This document shows, piece after piece, positions 44,701-53,534 of a DNA stretch of 64,000 nucleotides. The DNA is from Sphingobacterium corticibacterium. GTDB taxonomy: Bacteria; Bacteroidota; Bacteroidia; Sphingobacteriales; Sphingobacteriaceae. The position numbers and the translations under genes are program-made. The notes beneath the pieces were generated by a model that did no database searches, was not told where the DNA came from, and worked only from the letters and a program-made list of their open reading frames with translations. Numbering within the stretch: the stretch's first letter is position 1; each line of letters begins with the position of its first letter. Location: positions 1,116,001 to 1,180,000 of the forward strand of contig NZ_SGIT01000001.1 in NCBI RefSeq assembly GCF_004208525.1, read 5' to 3'.

Positions 44701-44999
44701 TTCCACGCCGATGGGATTTTAATTTTTGTGCTACTCCAGGCATCCGCGTCCGGCAATGGCAGTTCGGGAGCTTTACCTTTTCCCATTTCATACCCTTTAG
44801 GCAAAGCCACCGTTTGTATATCCCAACTGCCATTTAAGCAAATTTCTTTTCTGAATTCGGCTTCCGTTCTATTCACGAAACCCTCACTAGGAGCAAAGAC
44901 GTGGTTATAGGTCAGTTTCTCCGAGGTCTGTGCGCAAAGCTGTACCGTACACATACTCGCTAAAGCCAAGAATGCCAAAATAATCTTTATTTTCTTCAT
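41781..44999 (-). CDS. GH2-family glycoside hydrolase with extra C-terminal domains
   Basis: A 1072-residue exported enzyme (signal peptide about 1-23). The GH2 sugar-binding domain, immunoglobulin-like domain and TIM barrel occupy about 40-690. The acid/base is in FGWSVSNENKP (E near 485) and the nucleophile in WGIGEHSMAYYG (E near 563). Downstream, at about 745-905, an alpha/beta segment (KALFIVDGGANLAP, GKGADVWIWGVTP) looks like a glutamine-amidotransferase-type fold. A final beta-rich domain follows (LYVDTWVSTLAINDRLYKAAD, LQGWNKLTLKIGNDDKNRF), possibly carbohydrate-binding. Specificity (galactoside, mannoside or glucuronide) cannot be assigned. It lies 51 bp after the GH92-like gene. Confidence 0.88.
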   Translation of the reverse strand: MKKIKIILAFLALASMCTVQLCAQTSEKLTYNHVFAPSEGFVNRTEAEFRKEICLNGSWDIQTVALPKGYEMGKGKAPELPLPDADAWSSTKIKIPSAWNVNAFANRGLEGPDHRNYPSYPKEWEDARMAWMKKAVTIPMDWDNKQVKLYFEAVAGFTEVYVDRKKVAENFDLFLPFDLDITEQVKPGQTIEVLVGVRDQALYENKSTIGRRVIPAGSMWGTNIRGIWQDVYLLAYPKINVEDIFVKPLVSKNMLELEVTVKNNTDKQAEVRLDGVVNEWLNRAGTDVNSVPVPNWELGQQSLSITDTKLSLSPNAATKTTIRVPVNSGDLIFWTPEYPALYALRLNLYQQNQKMDTKYERFGWREWTSDGTKQLLNGKAIALKGDSWHFMGIPQMTRRYAWAWFTAIKGMNGNAVRPHAQVYPRFYLDMADEMGICVLNETANWASDGGPKLDAPEFWEASKRHLERFVLRDRNHASVFGWSVSNENKPVILHVYNKPELMTEQKKAWEDWRGIVTKNDPTRPWISADGEDDGDGILPTTVGHYGDLNSMKRWVGIGKPWGIGEHSMAYYGTPEQVAKYNGERAYESQQGRMEGLANEVYHLIANQREMGASYISVFNMAWYALKPLAIGKKDLTQPPSLTEDGVFFSSYVEGQPGVQPERIGPYSSTFNPGYDPTLPLYDPWPMYDALRAANAPEKPAWSPYQDLIKASASDTAYRAEQRYTDVVFVGENGTARQVLDAQGVQFVNKVKHPDKALFIVDGGANLAPDNEKYILQQVGKGADVWIWGVTPQTVSSFRQLLPLAVTVKNRAISSFIPKSKSWFTGLHNSDFYFCEVQQTDAALHGLSGDLVNQGDVLLEGCITDWRKWNKRPEEIKTAATIRSEREGDVALPVFVQYQQANSTLFVSTLTEFANSEKGYKTLETLLRQAGIPTKKAEQSMVDVFFLRDGNLQFPESSKEKMVKEGEGYTVDFWVWSPRPLDDLLIEPNMPKLTLYVDTWVSTLAINDRLYKAADITNRNSTYKELPLLQGWNKLTLKIGNDDKNRFKAHFKCDNSNAFLPQLKVSFSNPKVK

Positions 45000-45050
45000 G
45001 CTGCTATTTTCAACTATTGTTCAATCGTTTAAATTATACACCATTTCTAC

Positions 45051-47330
45051 CTACTCTATAATACTTTCTACTGAGGGAGGCACATCCTTGATATCACTTC
45101 CCCACTGGGTATTCGCCTTATTTCCCATGACTAAAACCAATTTTCCACCATCGGCAATATCCTCGTGGTTGAACCAAGGTTTATTCCATTCTTCACCATT
45201 TAAGGTTGCCGATTGGATATAGATATTGTCCTGTCCGTATTTTTCGGCGACGATTTCAAATACCTTTCCGCCCTTCAGTTCTAGCTTGACCCTTCTGAAC
45301 ATCGGCGTACCGATATTGTAGCTTGGTGAACCCGGTGTTACCGGATAGAATCCCATAGACGAAAACACCACGAAAGCCGTCATTCCTCCGCCGTCTTCAT
45401 CCCCTGGAATGCCCATGAGGTCATTACGAAACCATTGTTTCAATAAGGTGTGCACCCGTTTTTGGGTTTTCCAGGGTTGTCCGGCGTAATTGTACAAATA
45501 CGGAATATGCAACGCAGGTTCATTCGCCATAGAATACTGCCCAACATTCCCCGTATGATCGGGCAATTGCGCATAAAATTCAGGCTTACCTCTTCCCATT
45601 GGCTCCCGAAATGTCTGATCTAGGTTGTCCGTAAACTGCTCTGGAGACCCCATCAAGGCGATTAAATCAGCAGGGTTATGTGGTACATCCCAACGATACA
45701 CCCATCCATTATTTTCGTCGTAATAATCTCTGGCACCCTTTCCTCCCGAATAGCGATAATCAAAGGGTTCGATAAATTCTCCTTTCCCATCTTTAGGATG
45801 GAAAAAGCCCGTTTCCGCATTATAGAGATTTCGGTAATTATAAGAACGTTTCAGGAAATACGTATAATCTTCGGTTTTGCCCAGCTCTTTCGCGATCTGC
45901 GCTAGACACCAGTCGTCATAACTGGTTCCCAACGTTACGGCTACCGGCTGGCGCTTTTCATTTGGATTTACTTCCGAAACATACTCCGTTTCGTCCGGCC
46001 GAAGTGCCGGATAGAATCCATGCTCGTGATAGAAAACATCCAAAACCGTATTCGGCACCCGCTTCCAGGGCAATAGCGATTTCTCCGTAAGCGCGGCCTT
46101 ACAGGCAAGATAAGCTGCTTCTAAATCGTAACCTCGCAATCCCTTCGCATAAGCGTCCCAAATAACCGCTACGGCATGATTTCCGTTCATCCTATGGCTG
46201 TCCCCGGTTACTTCCGGAAAGGTGGGCATCCAACCCTCTTTGGTCTGCTCTGCCATGCGGATATAAGACTGTATCATGTTCCTTTCCATATCTTCGGCGA
46301 TGAGGATACGTAGCGGATGTGTCGCGCGGTAGGTATCCCATATCCAATCGTCGGTATAAAAAGGTATCCCGCCGTCCTCATGTACCTGATGATCCATGCC
46401 GCTATAATATTTCCCATCTTCAGAAAGATTAATCATTCGTTCATAGGTACGATATAAACTGGTATAGAACACTGTTTTCTGATTTTCATCATCTCCCTCT
46501 ACTTCTATTTTCCCAAGCGCTTCATTCCAGATTTTCCGGCCTGCTTCCGCGACCTGCCCCACCTGATAAGTGTTGATTTCGCGCGCTAAGTTTTTCGCCG
46601 CCTGCTCTACACTGATAAAGGAGATTCCGTACCGCACGCCGACCACATCTTCATTAAAGACAGCCGCGACTGCCTGATCCTTTCCGATTACCGCATCGTG
46701 GTCCTTTTTGATCTTTCCGTTTTCCAGCGCACCGGATTCGACCGGGTTCTGCTCAAACTCCATATACAAATACACCTTTGTAGGGCCATTATCGACGATT
46801 TGATAACCCGATACACGGTTAGCTTCTGTTTTGAGTTCGCCATTCCGGGTATTCACTACGAGTACATGTTCCCCGTCACGCTCAAATTTCAGTTCGTAGA
46901 CGGCTGCCTGATGTGCGGGGGCAAAGTCTACATCGATGCCCATTCCGTCCAAATACACCGAATACCGATAAGGTTTTATTTTTTCCAGATCGTATGTGTA
47001 AGACTTAATAGCGCGCAACTCCTCCTTCACACTGTTGTATGGGCTTAAGTTAAAAGCCGAGCTACCCCGGTGGCTGGTCACCATGATGGGTAGACCATTC
47101 ACCTCATCCGCCGTATAATCTTTTCTTTCCGGATATACCCGGAGCATACTATTCGGGAGATGTACTGTCGGAAAAGTAGGCACCAGTAGATGGCTAATGT
47201 TCCCGATATAAGGATTCACATAATCTACCGGCATATTTTTCTTATTCTCCTCGTTTTCCTTCGTAGTGCATGACGATGACAATAGTGCCATACCGAGAAA
47301 CAGGGAATACAGAAGTCGTGTCTTTATCAT
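45051..47330 (-). CDS. GH92-like glycoside hydrolase lipoprotein (predicted alpha-mannosidase)
   Basis: A 759-residue lipoprotein (lipobox C21, LLSSSC). The GH92 plan is clear: VDYVNPYIGN at the start, GIPFYTDDWIWDTYRATHPL, GNHAVAVIWDAYAKGLRGYD, GTSYDDWCLAQIAKELG, MANEPALHIPYLYNYAGQPWKT, and the calcium/catalytic region PGDEDGGGMTAFVVFSSMGFYPVTPG near 640. GH92 enzymes are calcium-dependent exo-alpha-mannosidases. The N-terminal region reads NISHLLVPTFPTVHLPNSMLRVYP instead of the usual GxGGHxHTFPG...PFGMVQLSPD, so it belongs to a divergent branch whose linkage or substrate may differ. It is 25 bp after the GH99/71-like gene. Confidence 0.88.
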   Translation of the reverse strand: MIKTRLLYSLFLGMALLSSSCTTKENEENKKNMPVDYVNPYIGNISHLLVPTFPTVHLPNSMLRVYPERKDYTADEVNGLPIMVTSHRGSSAFNLSPYNSVKEELRAIKSYTYDLEKIKPYRYSVYLDGMGIDVDFAPAHQAAVYELKFERDGEHVLVVNTRNGELKTEANRVSGYQIVDNGPTKVYLYMEFEQNPVESGALENGKIKKDHDAVIGKDQAVAAVFNEDVVGVRYGISFISVEQAAKNLAREINTYQVGQVAEAGRKIWNEALGKIEVEGDDENQKTVFYTSLYRTYERMINLSEDGKYYSGMDHQVHEDGGIPFYTDDWIWDTYRATHPLRILIAEDMERNMIQSYIRMAEQTKEGWMPTFPEVTGDSHRMNGNHAVAVIWDAYAKGLRGYDLEAAYLACKAALTEKSLLPWKRVPNTVLDVFYHEHGFYPALRPDETEYVSEVNPNEKRQPVAVTLGTSYDDWCLAQIAKELGKTEDYTYFLKRSYNYRNLYNAETGFFHPKDGKGEFIEPFDYRYSGGKGARDYYDENNGWVYRWDVPHNPADLIALMGSPEQFTDNLDQTFREPMGRGKPEFYAQLPDHTGNVGQYSMANEPALHIPYLYNYAGQPWKTQKRVHTLLKQWFRNDLMGIPGDEDGGGMTAFVVFSSMGFYPVTPGSPSYNIGTPMFRRVKLELKGGKVFEIVAEKYGQDNIYIQSATLNGEEWNKPWFNHEDIADGGKLVLVMGNKANTQWGSDIKDVPPSVESIIE

Positions 47331-47355
47331 AAAAATTCAAGGTTAGGTGTATTTA

Positions 47356-48603
47356 TTATTTTTTTCGCGAGGGTATCTCTTTCGTGAAAACCCGTTCTTT
47401 TCTCAGCATTTTTCCAGCTTCTCCGGTTAGCCATAAATAGTAGTCGTTATCTAGGTTGTCTTCTATCCCTTCAAATTTACCATCTCCATTGCGAGGCACT
47501 TCACTTCTTCGGGCTGTTTTAAAAATTGCCGTTCCTTCATCAATTTCGTCAAACATGGCAACATAAAGCATTTCGGCTCCATAGCCGATACCACCAGCCA
47601 ACTGTTTCCATAAAAACTTTCCGGCATTCCGATCGATATAAGCAGAGCTTTCGCCTTTCAGATTTTCCCAGGAAAATCCGGGAAAGCACAACGGGACATA
47701 ATCGATGCCATTCGCTTTACACCACGCGATATCGCCGGGGATCAGCTTGGCCGCAAACGCTTCATAACTTTCTTCCTTATAACGCCCTACGAACCAAGGA
47801 AGTAAGACATCGCATTTTTTGATCAGTTCGTGCAGTTTTGGATTACTTTCGGTATCGGATTTTAATTCGCGCCAATAAGTGGGGACACCGATCATGATGC
47901 TATAACCCCGCGCCCGCAGGCCGTCGATCAGCTTTTCCGCATCCGGCAACCCATACGCTCTATCATCGTTGAAGCCGATGCCCCATATCGATACCAACGG
48001 CTTTCCATTATGGAAAAGATAGGTAGGTGCTTTTTGCCGCTTAGCAAAATCATACGTTTTGTCCAACCGGTCGAGGTCCGCCAACAACAGTTTCTCATCA
48101 CCTGATTTCATTCCACTTAGATCGTACATCACCACGATAGAACGGTCGTACTCCGCTGCAGATTTCAGGGCATTATCCAGTACCTTATCGAAATGCTTTC
48201 GCCCGCTTTCCCCCTTGATCTCACTGACAAAACGTTGCATAAAAGCACCATCGATACCGTATTCTTTCATCCATTTAAAATGGAGATTTACGGTGCTGTA
48301 ATCGTACGAACTAAACGTGTAGGCCGGCGACCCGTCTTTATGGCTAAAAGCTGTTTGATAGCGTTTCGTATACTCTTTGGTATCCGGCCAGAAATCAACA
48401 GATGTGGAGCCCGGTTTAAACCCCTCTCCTCCTTTTTTATAATGATACCATCCCCTGCCTGCGCCATCGCTTGGCGCATTGAACCAACCCTGATAGCCCG
48501 TCATCAACAAGCCTTTGTAAGAATCGTATTTCTTTTGTGCATATGCGCTGTTTACGAACAGCCATGCACAGAGTAAACTGTATATAATCTTATTTTTATT
48601 CAT
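47356..48603 (-). CDS. GH99/GH71-like glycoside hydrolase
   Basis: A 415-residue exported protein (signal peptide about 1-22). It resembles the GH71/GH99 TIM-barrel group: YKGLLMTGYQGWFNAPSDG at the start, YGIDGAFMQRFV, RSIVVMYDLSGM, KPLVSIWGIGFND, and near residues 355-363 MFDEIDEGTAIF, which occupies the position of the catalytic Glu pair region (ExxEGT) of GH99 endo-alpha-mannosidases. A related Bacteroides group has been annotated as xylosidase/arabinosidase without firm biochemistry. Its start overlaps the end of the upstream GH2 gene by 8 bp, indicating translational coupling. Endo-action on a mannose-containing backbone is plausible but not proven. Confidence 0.82.
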   Translation of the reverse strand: MNKNKIIYSLLCAWLFVNSAYAQKKYDSYKGLLMTGYQGWFNAPSDGAGRGWYHYKKGGEGFKPGSTSVDFWPDTKEYTKRYQTAFSHKDGSPAYTFSSYDYSTVNLHFKWMKEYGIDGAFMQRFVSEIKGESGRKHFDKVLDNALKSAAEYDRSIVVMYDLSGMKSGDEKLLLADLDRLDKTYDFAKRQKAPTYLFHNGKPLVSIWGIGFNDDRAYGLPDAEKLIDGLRARGYSIMIGVPTYWRELKSDTESNPKLHELIKKCDVLLPWFVGRYKEESYEAFAAKLIPGDIAWCKANGIDYVPLCFPGFSWENLKGESSAYIDRNAGKFLWKQLAGGIGYGAEMLYVAMFDEIDEGTAIFKTARRSEVPRNGDGKFEGIEDNLDNDYYLWLTGEAGKMLRKERVFTKEIPSRKK

Positions 48604-51600
48604 TTTTCAACGAAGCATTTATCATGTTTGCTAATAGTTTTGCTGCCACCGGATCCGTGCTCGTTTTACGATGTGACATGGACGACACGATTGCATGCCC
48701 TTTTCCATCCACTATTTTCAGCAGAGGATACCCTTTGAGGGTCTTCATTTTTTCGGAACGTTGTTCCATTTCGTCTTCGATATAGCCGTGTATTTTAACC
48801 AAGCTTGCCAACTCCATCACCTGTTCATCTCTGACCACCTGAAAGACATTGTCACAAACCGTCGGTAGTTCCGGCTTATTGTTGTTGAAATAACGCAGCT
48901 CTAACAGGTCGATATCGTCAAACACGGGCGATTCCGGAATTTCCATACTGACGATTTCCCCCTCACTAGGTTTCACCCATCCTGTAATATATTCGGGAAA
49001 TACCCCTTTAGTTGCTTCCTCACTGTTCAAGATTAATACCTTTCCGCCTTTTGCGATATAGTTTCGCACGCTTTTCAAATCATCGGTAGACGTATCTTTA
49101 GATATTGCCGAGAGGATAATAAGGTCCGCCTTTGCCGCCAAAGCTTCACGGATCGTATTTGCTTTGGTATACTTCGCCTGCAAAAAATCGAAAACACCAA
49201 GGTTGTCTGCCCCGTCCACGATGATGATTTTTTTATCGGCATTTACCGTATTGGTCCAATTCTTTTCGGCCAAAAGCACCTCATACACATTGGTCGACAT
49301 TTCTTTGCCGTCTTCCGTATAGCGCAACTTCAGTTTTGCCTTTAGTTTTGAACTTGGCAAGCTACCGGGAATCTGTATTGCGGGCGTTACCCATACCCGT
49401 TTATAGTGCTCTACGCCGGGAACCTCCAGCGCACCTGCCGTAATCCGCTTACCATCTTCGGTTTCCAGCCACCAGTTTAGGACACCTGGTTTTAAGTCGC
49501 GGCCGTTTTCCAGATCGTTGACAATACAGAAACGCGCAGGCAGAGAGGTCCCCGCAAAGAAGTTCCGTCCCCAGAGTTCCGCACTCGCCAAAACAGGCTG
49601 TAGCGCACGCTTCACTGCATAATAAGTCGGATAAGGTTCGATAGTCTGCGGATTGTACACATTCCGGAACCAGGTCAACAAAGCAAAGTGCAGGATTCCA
49701 GAAGTTTTATCATTCGAACGCCGCAAGGCTTCCGCCAGCTCGCCCGTGATGAAGGACTGCACTTTCAGGAACGATGCCGGATCTGCATAAGGATATGACG
49801 CATAGCCCACCAACGATTGTGGGTTTTGATGGATCAACATATACGAACGCGTAGGATGTCCCGTCTCGTTATTCGGATATCCCGTAGACATTTCCTGGCT
49901 AATCAGTGGACGCCCCTCGTTACGGTTACGCTCTTGAAACTCACCGTTAAATTGCTTGAATATTGTATAATCGTACCAGTTAATATACGCATGTACATCG
50001 TCAATATCCCCATCGTCGATATCGTTATAAAAATCTTTGCCAAAAATATCTTCCCGGCGGCGGTAGTTGGAATCAAAGCAAATGGGTCTGGTCGGATCAA
50101 TCGCCCGCATCTTTTTCACGACGTCCGAAATGATTTTCATCTTTTCTTTTCGGCGTTCCATATCCGGATCATTATCGTAGAATTTCATCTCGTTATTAAT
50201 GGTCCAGAACAAGATCGCCGGGTGGTTTCTGTATTTTTTCAGTAAGCCGAGATACTCTTCTGCCCACATATCGATTAAGGCTTTATCAGGCATTGATCCC
50301 TGTATCATAAGCCAGGGCCAGGTCCCTTCGTGGCTGATACCGATCCCGTTTTTATCCGCAGCTTCGATCCAAAGTTTATTGTACGGTGTAGTATGCGTCC
50401 GGGTCACCTCGATATTCCCCGCTTTCATAATCTGATAGAAACTATTGGCAAGTACCGAATCGTTGGGTGCCAGCGCAAAGGGTGTATGATTACCTCCACG
50501 CAACCAATAAGGCTTTCCGTTTAGATGCAGCAGTCCATTTTTCGATTCAAATGTCCGAAAGCCAGACACTTCCATTTTCTCATCTTTTAGTTCACCATCC
50601 GGCGTGTTAATCTTAAAATGGAAATTGTATAAATTGGGATCTTGGGGGCTCCAAAGCCTAGGCTTTAGATCATGTACTCCGTAAGTTACTATCTTCTCCT
50701 CGTCGCCATTCAGACGTATCCCTTTCAGCGAAGCCTCTCTATAAAACAGATTTCCTGTTGCTTCCTCGACAATATCAGTAGCCAGGTCAAATTGTACCGG
50801 TGTCTTGCTGTGGTTTTTAATCGTCACATCAAATGTGGCTCCCGTGAGTGTCGGACGGATAAAAACATCCTCGACCTTAACCGGATTGCTTACAATCAAT
50901 TTTACGGGCTGCCATATTCCAGCCGGATCATCCCCATAAAAACCGTGTGCAATATCCTTCAACATTTTGTTGGTCACGGGGACTGTCACCGCTACATCCA
51001 CGATTTCATCCGCTCGTTCAATATCCTTGATATAATCGCGGGTTACATAGACGGTGATAAGGTTTTTCCCCGGTTTCAAAAATTTAGAGATATCTTTCCG
51101 GATCTCGCCAAACATACCGACATGGGACGTTACCAGTGTACCGTTTACATAAACATCGGCCATTTTCGATACCGCATCGAGAATCAGTTCTGATGTTTTA
51201 TGTTGTATACCCTCGGGCAACTCGATCCATTGTCGATACGCTGCCGCCTTTGTTTTCTTGTAATCGAAGGTATAGCCGGCACATCGATCTGTTTCTTGTT
51301 GATAATACGTATCGGATACGCCTTTGGGGAAGGGCCCCATGGTTTCACCGTGCAACCAGATACGGATGGGGTTCCAGAAATTTGGGACACGCATCACATG
51401 CCAGTCATGATCCGACACAGCAGGATCCGCAAGCAATTCTTTGTCGGCTACCTGATAATCGGGCATAAAGAGCCAATTTCCATCCAAAGAGATTTCCGTA
51501 CGCTGTGAACGGAGCTTCTCCATCTTTTTGGAGACATACGCCGCTCTTTCCGTTTGACGTTGCGTCTCTTTTTCCTCGGGGTCAACTTTTACTGTATACA

Positions 51601-52228
51601 CCGTAGACGGCACCCCTTGCAGCGTATTTGGCGCCAGCGGTTCGATCAGCAGATCATCGAATTCGGTTTCGATCCACCCTCCGCCCAGCGTAAGGTAGCC
51701 GGAAGGTGCCAATTGGCTATTCTTATCGATCACATCAATCCTAGGTAGCTGCTCATCATTCACAAAAATCCGGATGCGATCACCGACCACCTCTATTTTA
51801 AATGTATACCATTCCCCTACCTCCGGTTTAAAATCCAGCGAGGTAATACCAAGCAGTTCATCCGTTCCCATGTATCCCATCCGGCTGAGATAAAGGTCAT
51901 TCTGCAGACCGCCCATAAAGCCAACGATATATCTGTCAAAACGGTTGTTTGCGCGGAACCCAGCCCATATCTGTACCTGATCAGCATCCTTATGTGCCCG
52001 CGCACGAAAAGTTGCTCTAAAATCTTTCAGGTCTTGTTTTCCAAAGCGGGCATAGGCATCTCTAGACTTGAAAACGCCATTTTCTATTTTGGTCATTCCT
52101 CTACCAATGACATCCAATTTAACTTGCTTTTCAAAATTTTCTTTAATAGGCGGATCAGCTTGAACGGTAAGGAACATAGACGAGCATAAGCCCGTCATCA
52201 TGCCCATACGCTTGACAATGTTTCTCAT
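48596..52228 (-). CDS. large GH2-family glycoside hydrolase with N-terminal LamG-like and C-terminal amidotransferase-like domains
   Basis: A 1210-residue exported enzyme (signal about 1-24). Residues ~28-200 form a concanavalin-like domain of the DUF1080/3-keto-disaccharide hydrolase type (VQIWAGFRANNRFDRYIVGF, GEWYTFKIEVVGDRIRIFVND). The GH2 part covers ~240-960: sugar-binding jelly roll, immunoglobulin-like domain and barrel, with acid/base FWTINNEMKF (E near 679) and nucleophile SQEMSTGYP (E near 778). At about 995-1210 there is an alpha/beta domain of amidotransferase type (KKIIIVDGADNLG, ADLIILSAISK, GGKVLILNSEE, GKGHAIVSS). A related tail occurs in the other GH2 of the operon. Substrate unknown. 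Confidence 0.88.
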   Translation of the reverse strand: MRNIVKRMGMMTGLCSSMFLTVQADPPIKENFEKQVKLDVIGRGMTKIENGVFKSRDAYARFGKQDLKDFRATFRARAHKDADQVQIWAGFRANNRFDRYIVGFMGGLQNDLYLSRMGYMGTDELLGITSLDFKPEVGEWYTFKIEVVGDRIRIFVNDEQLPRIDVIDKNSQLAPSGYLTLGGGWIETEFDDLLIEPLAPNTLQGVPSTVYTVKVDPEEKETQRQTERAAYVSKKMEKLRSQRTEISLDGNWLFMPDYQVADKELLADPAVSDHDWHVMRVPNFWNPIRIWLHGETMGPFPKGVSDTYYQQETDRCAGYTFDYKKTKAAAYRQWIELPEGIQHKTSELILDAVSKMADVYVNGTLVTSHVGMFGEIRKDISKFLKPGKNLITVYVTRDYIKDIERADEIVDVAVTVPVTNKMLKDIAHGFYGDDPAGIWQPVKLIVSNPVKVEDVFIRPTLTGATFDVTIKNHSKTPVQFDLATDIVEEATGNLFYREASLKGIRLNGDEEKIVTYGVHDLKPRLWSPQDPNLYNFHFKINTPDGELKDEKMEVSGFRTFESKNGLLHLNGKPYWLRGGNHTPFALAPNDSVLANSFYQIMKAGNIEVTRTHTTPYNKLWIEAADKNGIGISHEGTWPWLMIQGSMPDKALIDMWAEEYLGLLKKYRNHPAILFWTINNEMKFYDNDPDMERRKEKMKIISDVVKKMRAIDPTRPICFDSNYRRREDIFGKDFYNDIDDGDIDDVHAYINWYDYTIFKQFNGEFQERNRNEGRPLISQEMSTGYPNNETGHPTRSYMLIHQNPQSLVGYASYPYADPASFLKVQSFITGELAEALRRSNDKTSGILHFALLTWFRNVYNPQTIEPYPTYYAVKRALQPVLASAELWGRNFFAGTSLPARFCIVNDLENGRDLKPGVLNWWLETEDGKRITAGALEVPGVEHYKRVWVTPAIQIPGSLPSSKLKAKLKLRYTEDGKEMSTNVYEVLLAEKNWTNTVNADKKIIIVDGADNLGVFDFLQAKYTKANTIREALAAKADLIILSAISKDTSTDDLKSVRNYIAKGGKVLILNSEEATKGVFPEYITGWVKPSEGEIVSMEIPESPVFDDIDLLELRYFNNNKPELPTVCDNVFQVVRDEQVMELASLVKIHGYIEDEMEQRSEKMKTLKGYPLLKIVDGKGHAIVSSMSHRKTSTDPVAAKLLANMINASLKNE

Positions 52229-52242
52229 GTATATGTTTTGAT

Positions 52243-53496
52243 TTATTTGACTTTAAATTCGTCTCGAACAATATCGAGGTATTTGGTTCCATAACCATTT
52301 CCATAATCTTCCCAGGCCGGCTCTATTTGCGAATCTTTCACCCAGTCGTTGAAGGATTCGATCAGTACCATTGGAGTACGTCCTAAGTTCATTTTCGCCA
52401 CGTTACAGCGTTCTCTGAATGCGGCTTCATCCTTATAGATAGGCGGAATATTGTAATCTACCGTCGCTCCCGAGTTGGTATATTGGCTGAAGGACGGCGA
52501 AGCGGAAGGAACGAAATCAATACCAAAATGTTGGTTTATATAATCCTTATTAAACTTAAAATTTTCGTTTATCAGCTGGCTTAGCATGTAGGTCCGTTCC
52601 CACATTCCACCCCCAACATTACACATGTTGTCCATAGTTACGGCATCGACCATTCCATTTAAGAAGAAGTAGGTATAGCGAGCAGATGGAGACCATTGTT
52701 GCTGTTTAGCAATGATGTAAACGTCATCCCCGGTATGTTCCTTGATAGTAGAACGGATATTATCGTACACTTTTTTGCTATCGGCGGTGTACAACTGGTG
52801 CGGATTCGACAAGACAATAACGGGCCGGCCGTTCGTACGATAATACGTTTCATCCTTAAAATAATCCGAAATCCGCTTCATGAAATTGTACAAGCGTTCT
52901 TCCCGTGTCAGTTCCACCCCTGATACCGTGATCTTAGCCGCATTTTCCAGTAAAGCGTTATTATTAAGTCCCGAACTAAAATTACCGATATCTACCGCTA
53001 TGGCATACCTTAATTCGCCCATATTCACCGAGCCCAATAGACTGGGATGTTCGCCCAGCTGGTTAGTAATTAAAGAATCGGTCCCGTTCATATTTCCCGG
53101 ATACAGCACGTTGGGATTTTCTTTTACGGGCGGCGTAATCAGAAAATCGATCTTCGCCTGCTTTGCCCATTCCACAATTTTGCTCATGTTATAAATGCCA
53201 TTATCCGTGGCTTCCAGCTTATACTGTCCGAGTTCAGGCTCAACATACGGACCTATTTTACCATTTTGGGGATCATAAGGATCGTGGATCCGGGGCCAGT
53301 GATTCTGGTCTTCAAATGCACTTGCGGTGGTATAGAGGTAGGCGCCTACCGGGATATCGGACGTTACCGGAATCTCCTCTATGGTATAATTTAGCGGATA
53401 ATCATCGATGGACGGCACATTTTCTTTCTTACAGGATATCATTAGGGCAACGCAAGCAAATACTGCCGCTACTAAAACTTTCATATTATTTTTCAT
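52243..53496 (-). CDS. GH99-like domain lipoprotein
   Basis: A 417-residue lipoprotein (lipobox C22, LMISC). The barrel has IDFLITPPVKENPNVL, RPVIVLSNPHQLYT and the C-terminal ESFNDWVKDSQIEPA motif (about 378-392) followed by YGTKYLDIVRDEF. That arrangement matches the WNEWxEGTQIEP...YGxxYLD signature of GH99-like and WbsX-type proteins. The first acidic position is Asp and the Gly-Thr of EGT is replaced, so it could be a glycan-binding relative rather than an active enzyme. It directly follows susD by 38 bp, the position where surface glycan-binding proteins of polysaccharide loci normally sit, which fits that alternative. Confidence 0.7.
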   Translation of the reverse strand: MKNNMKVLVAAVFACVALMISCKKENVPSIDDYPLNYTIEEIPVTSDIPVGAYLYTTASAFEDQNHWPRIHDPYDPQNGKIGPYVEPELGQYKLEATDNGIYNMSKIVEWAKQAKIDFLITPPVKENPNVLYPGNMNGTDSLITNQLGEHPSLLGSVNMGELRYAIAVDIGNFSSGLNNNALLENAAKITVSGVELTREERLYNFMKRISDYFKDETYYRTNGRPVIVLSNPHQLYTADSKKVYDNIRSTIKEHTGDDVYIIAKQQQWSPSARYTYFFLNGMVDAVTMDNMCNVGGGMWERTYMLSQLINENFKFNKDYINQHFGIDFVPSASPSFSQYTNSGATVDYNIPPIYKDEAAFRERCNVAKMNLGRTPMVLIESFNDWVKDSQIEPAWEDYGNGYGTKYLDIVRDEFKVK

Positions 53497-53534
53497 TTCT
53501 CTTCATTCTTTTGAAAACATCAAACCAAAAGGCA

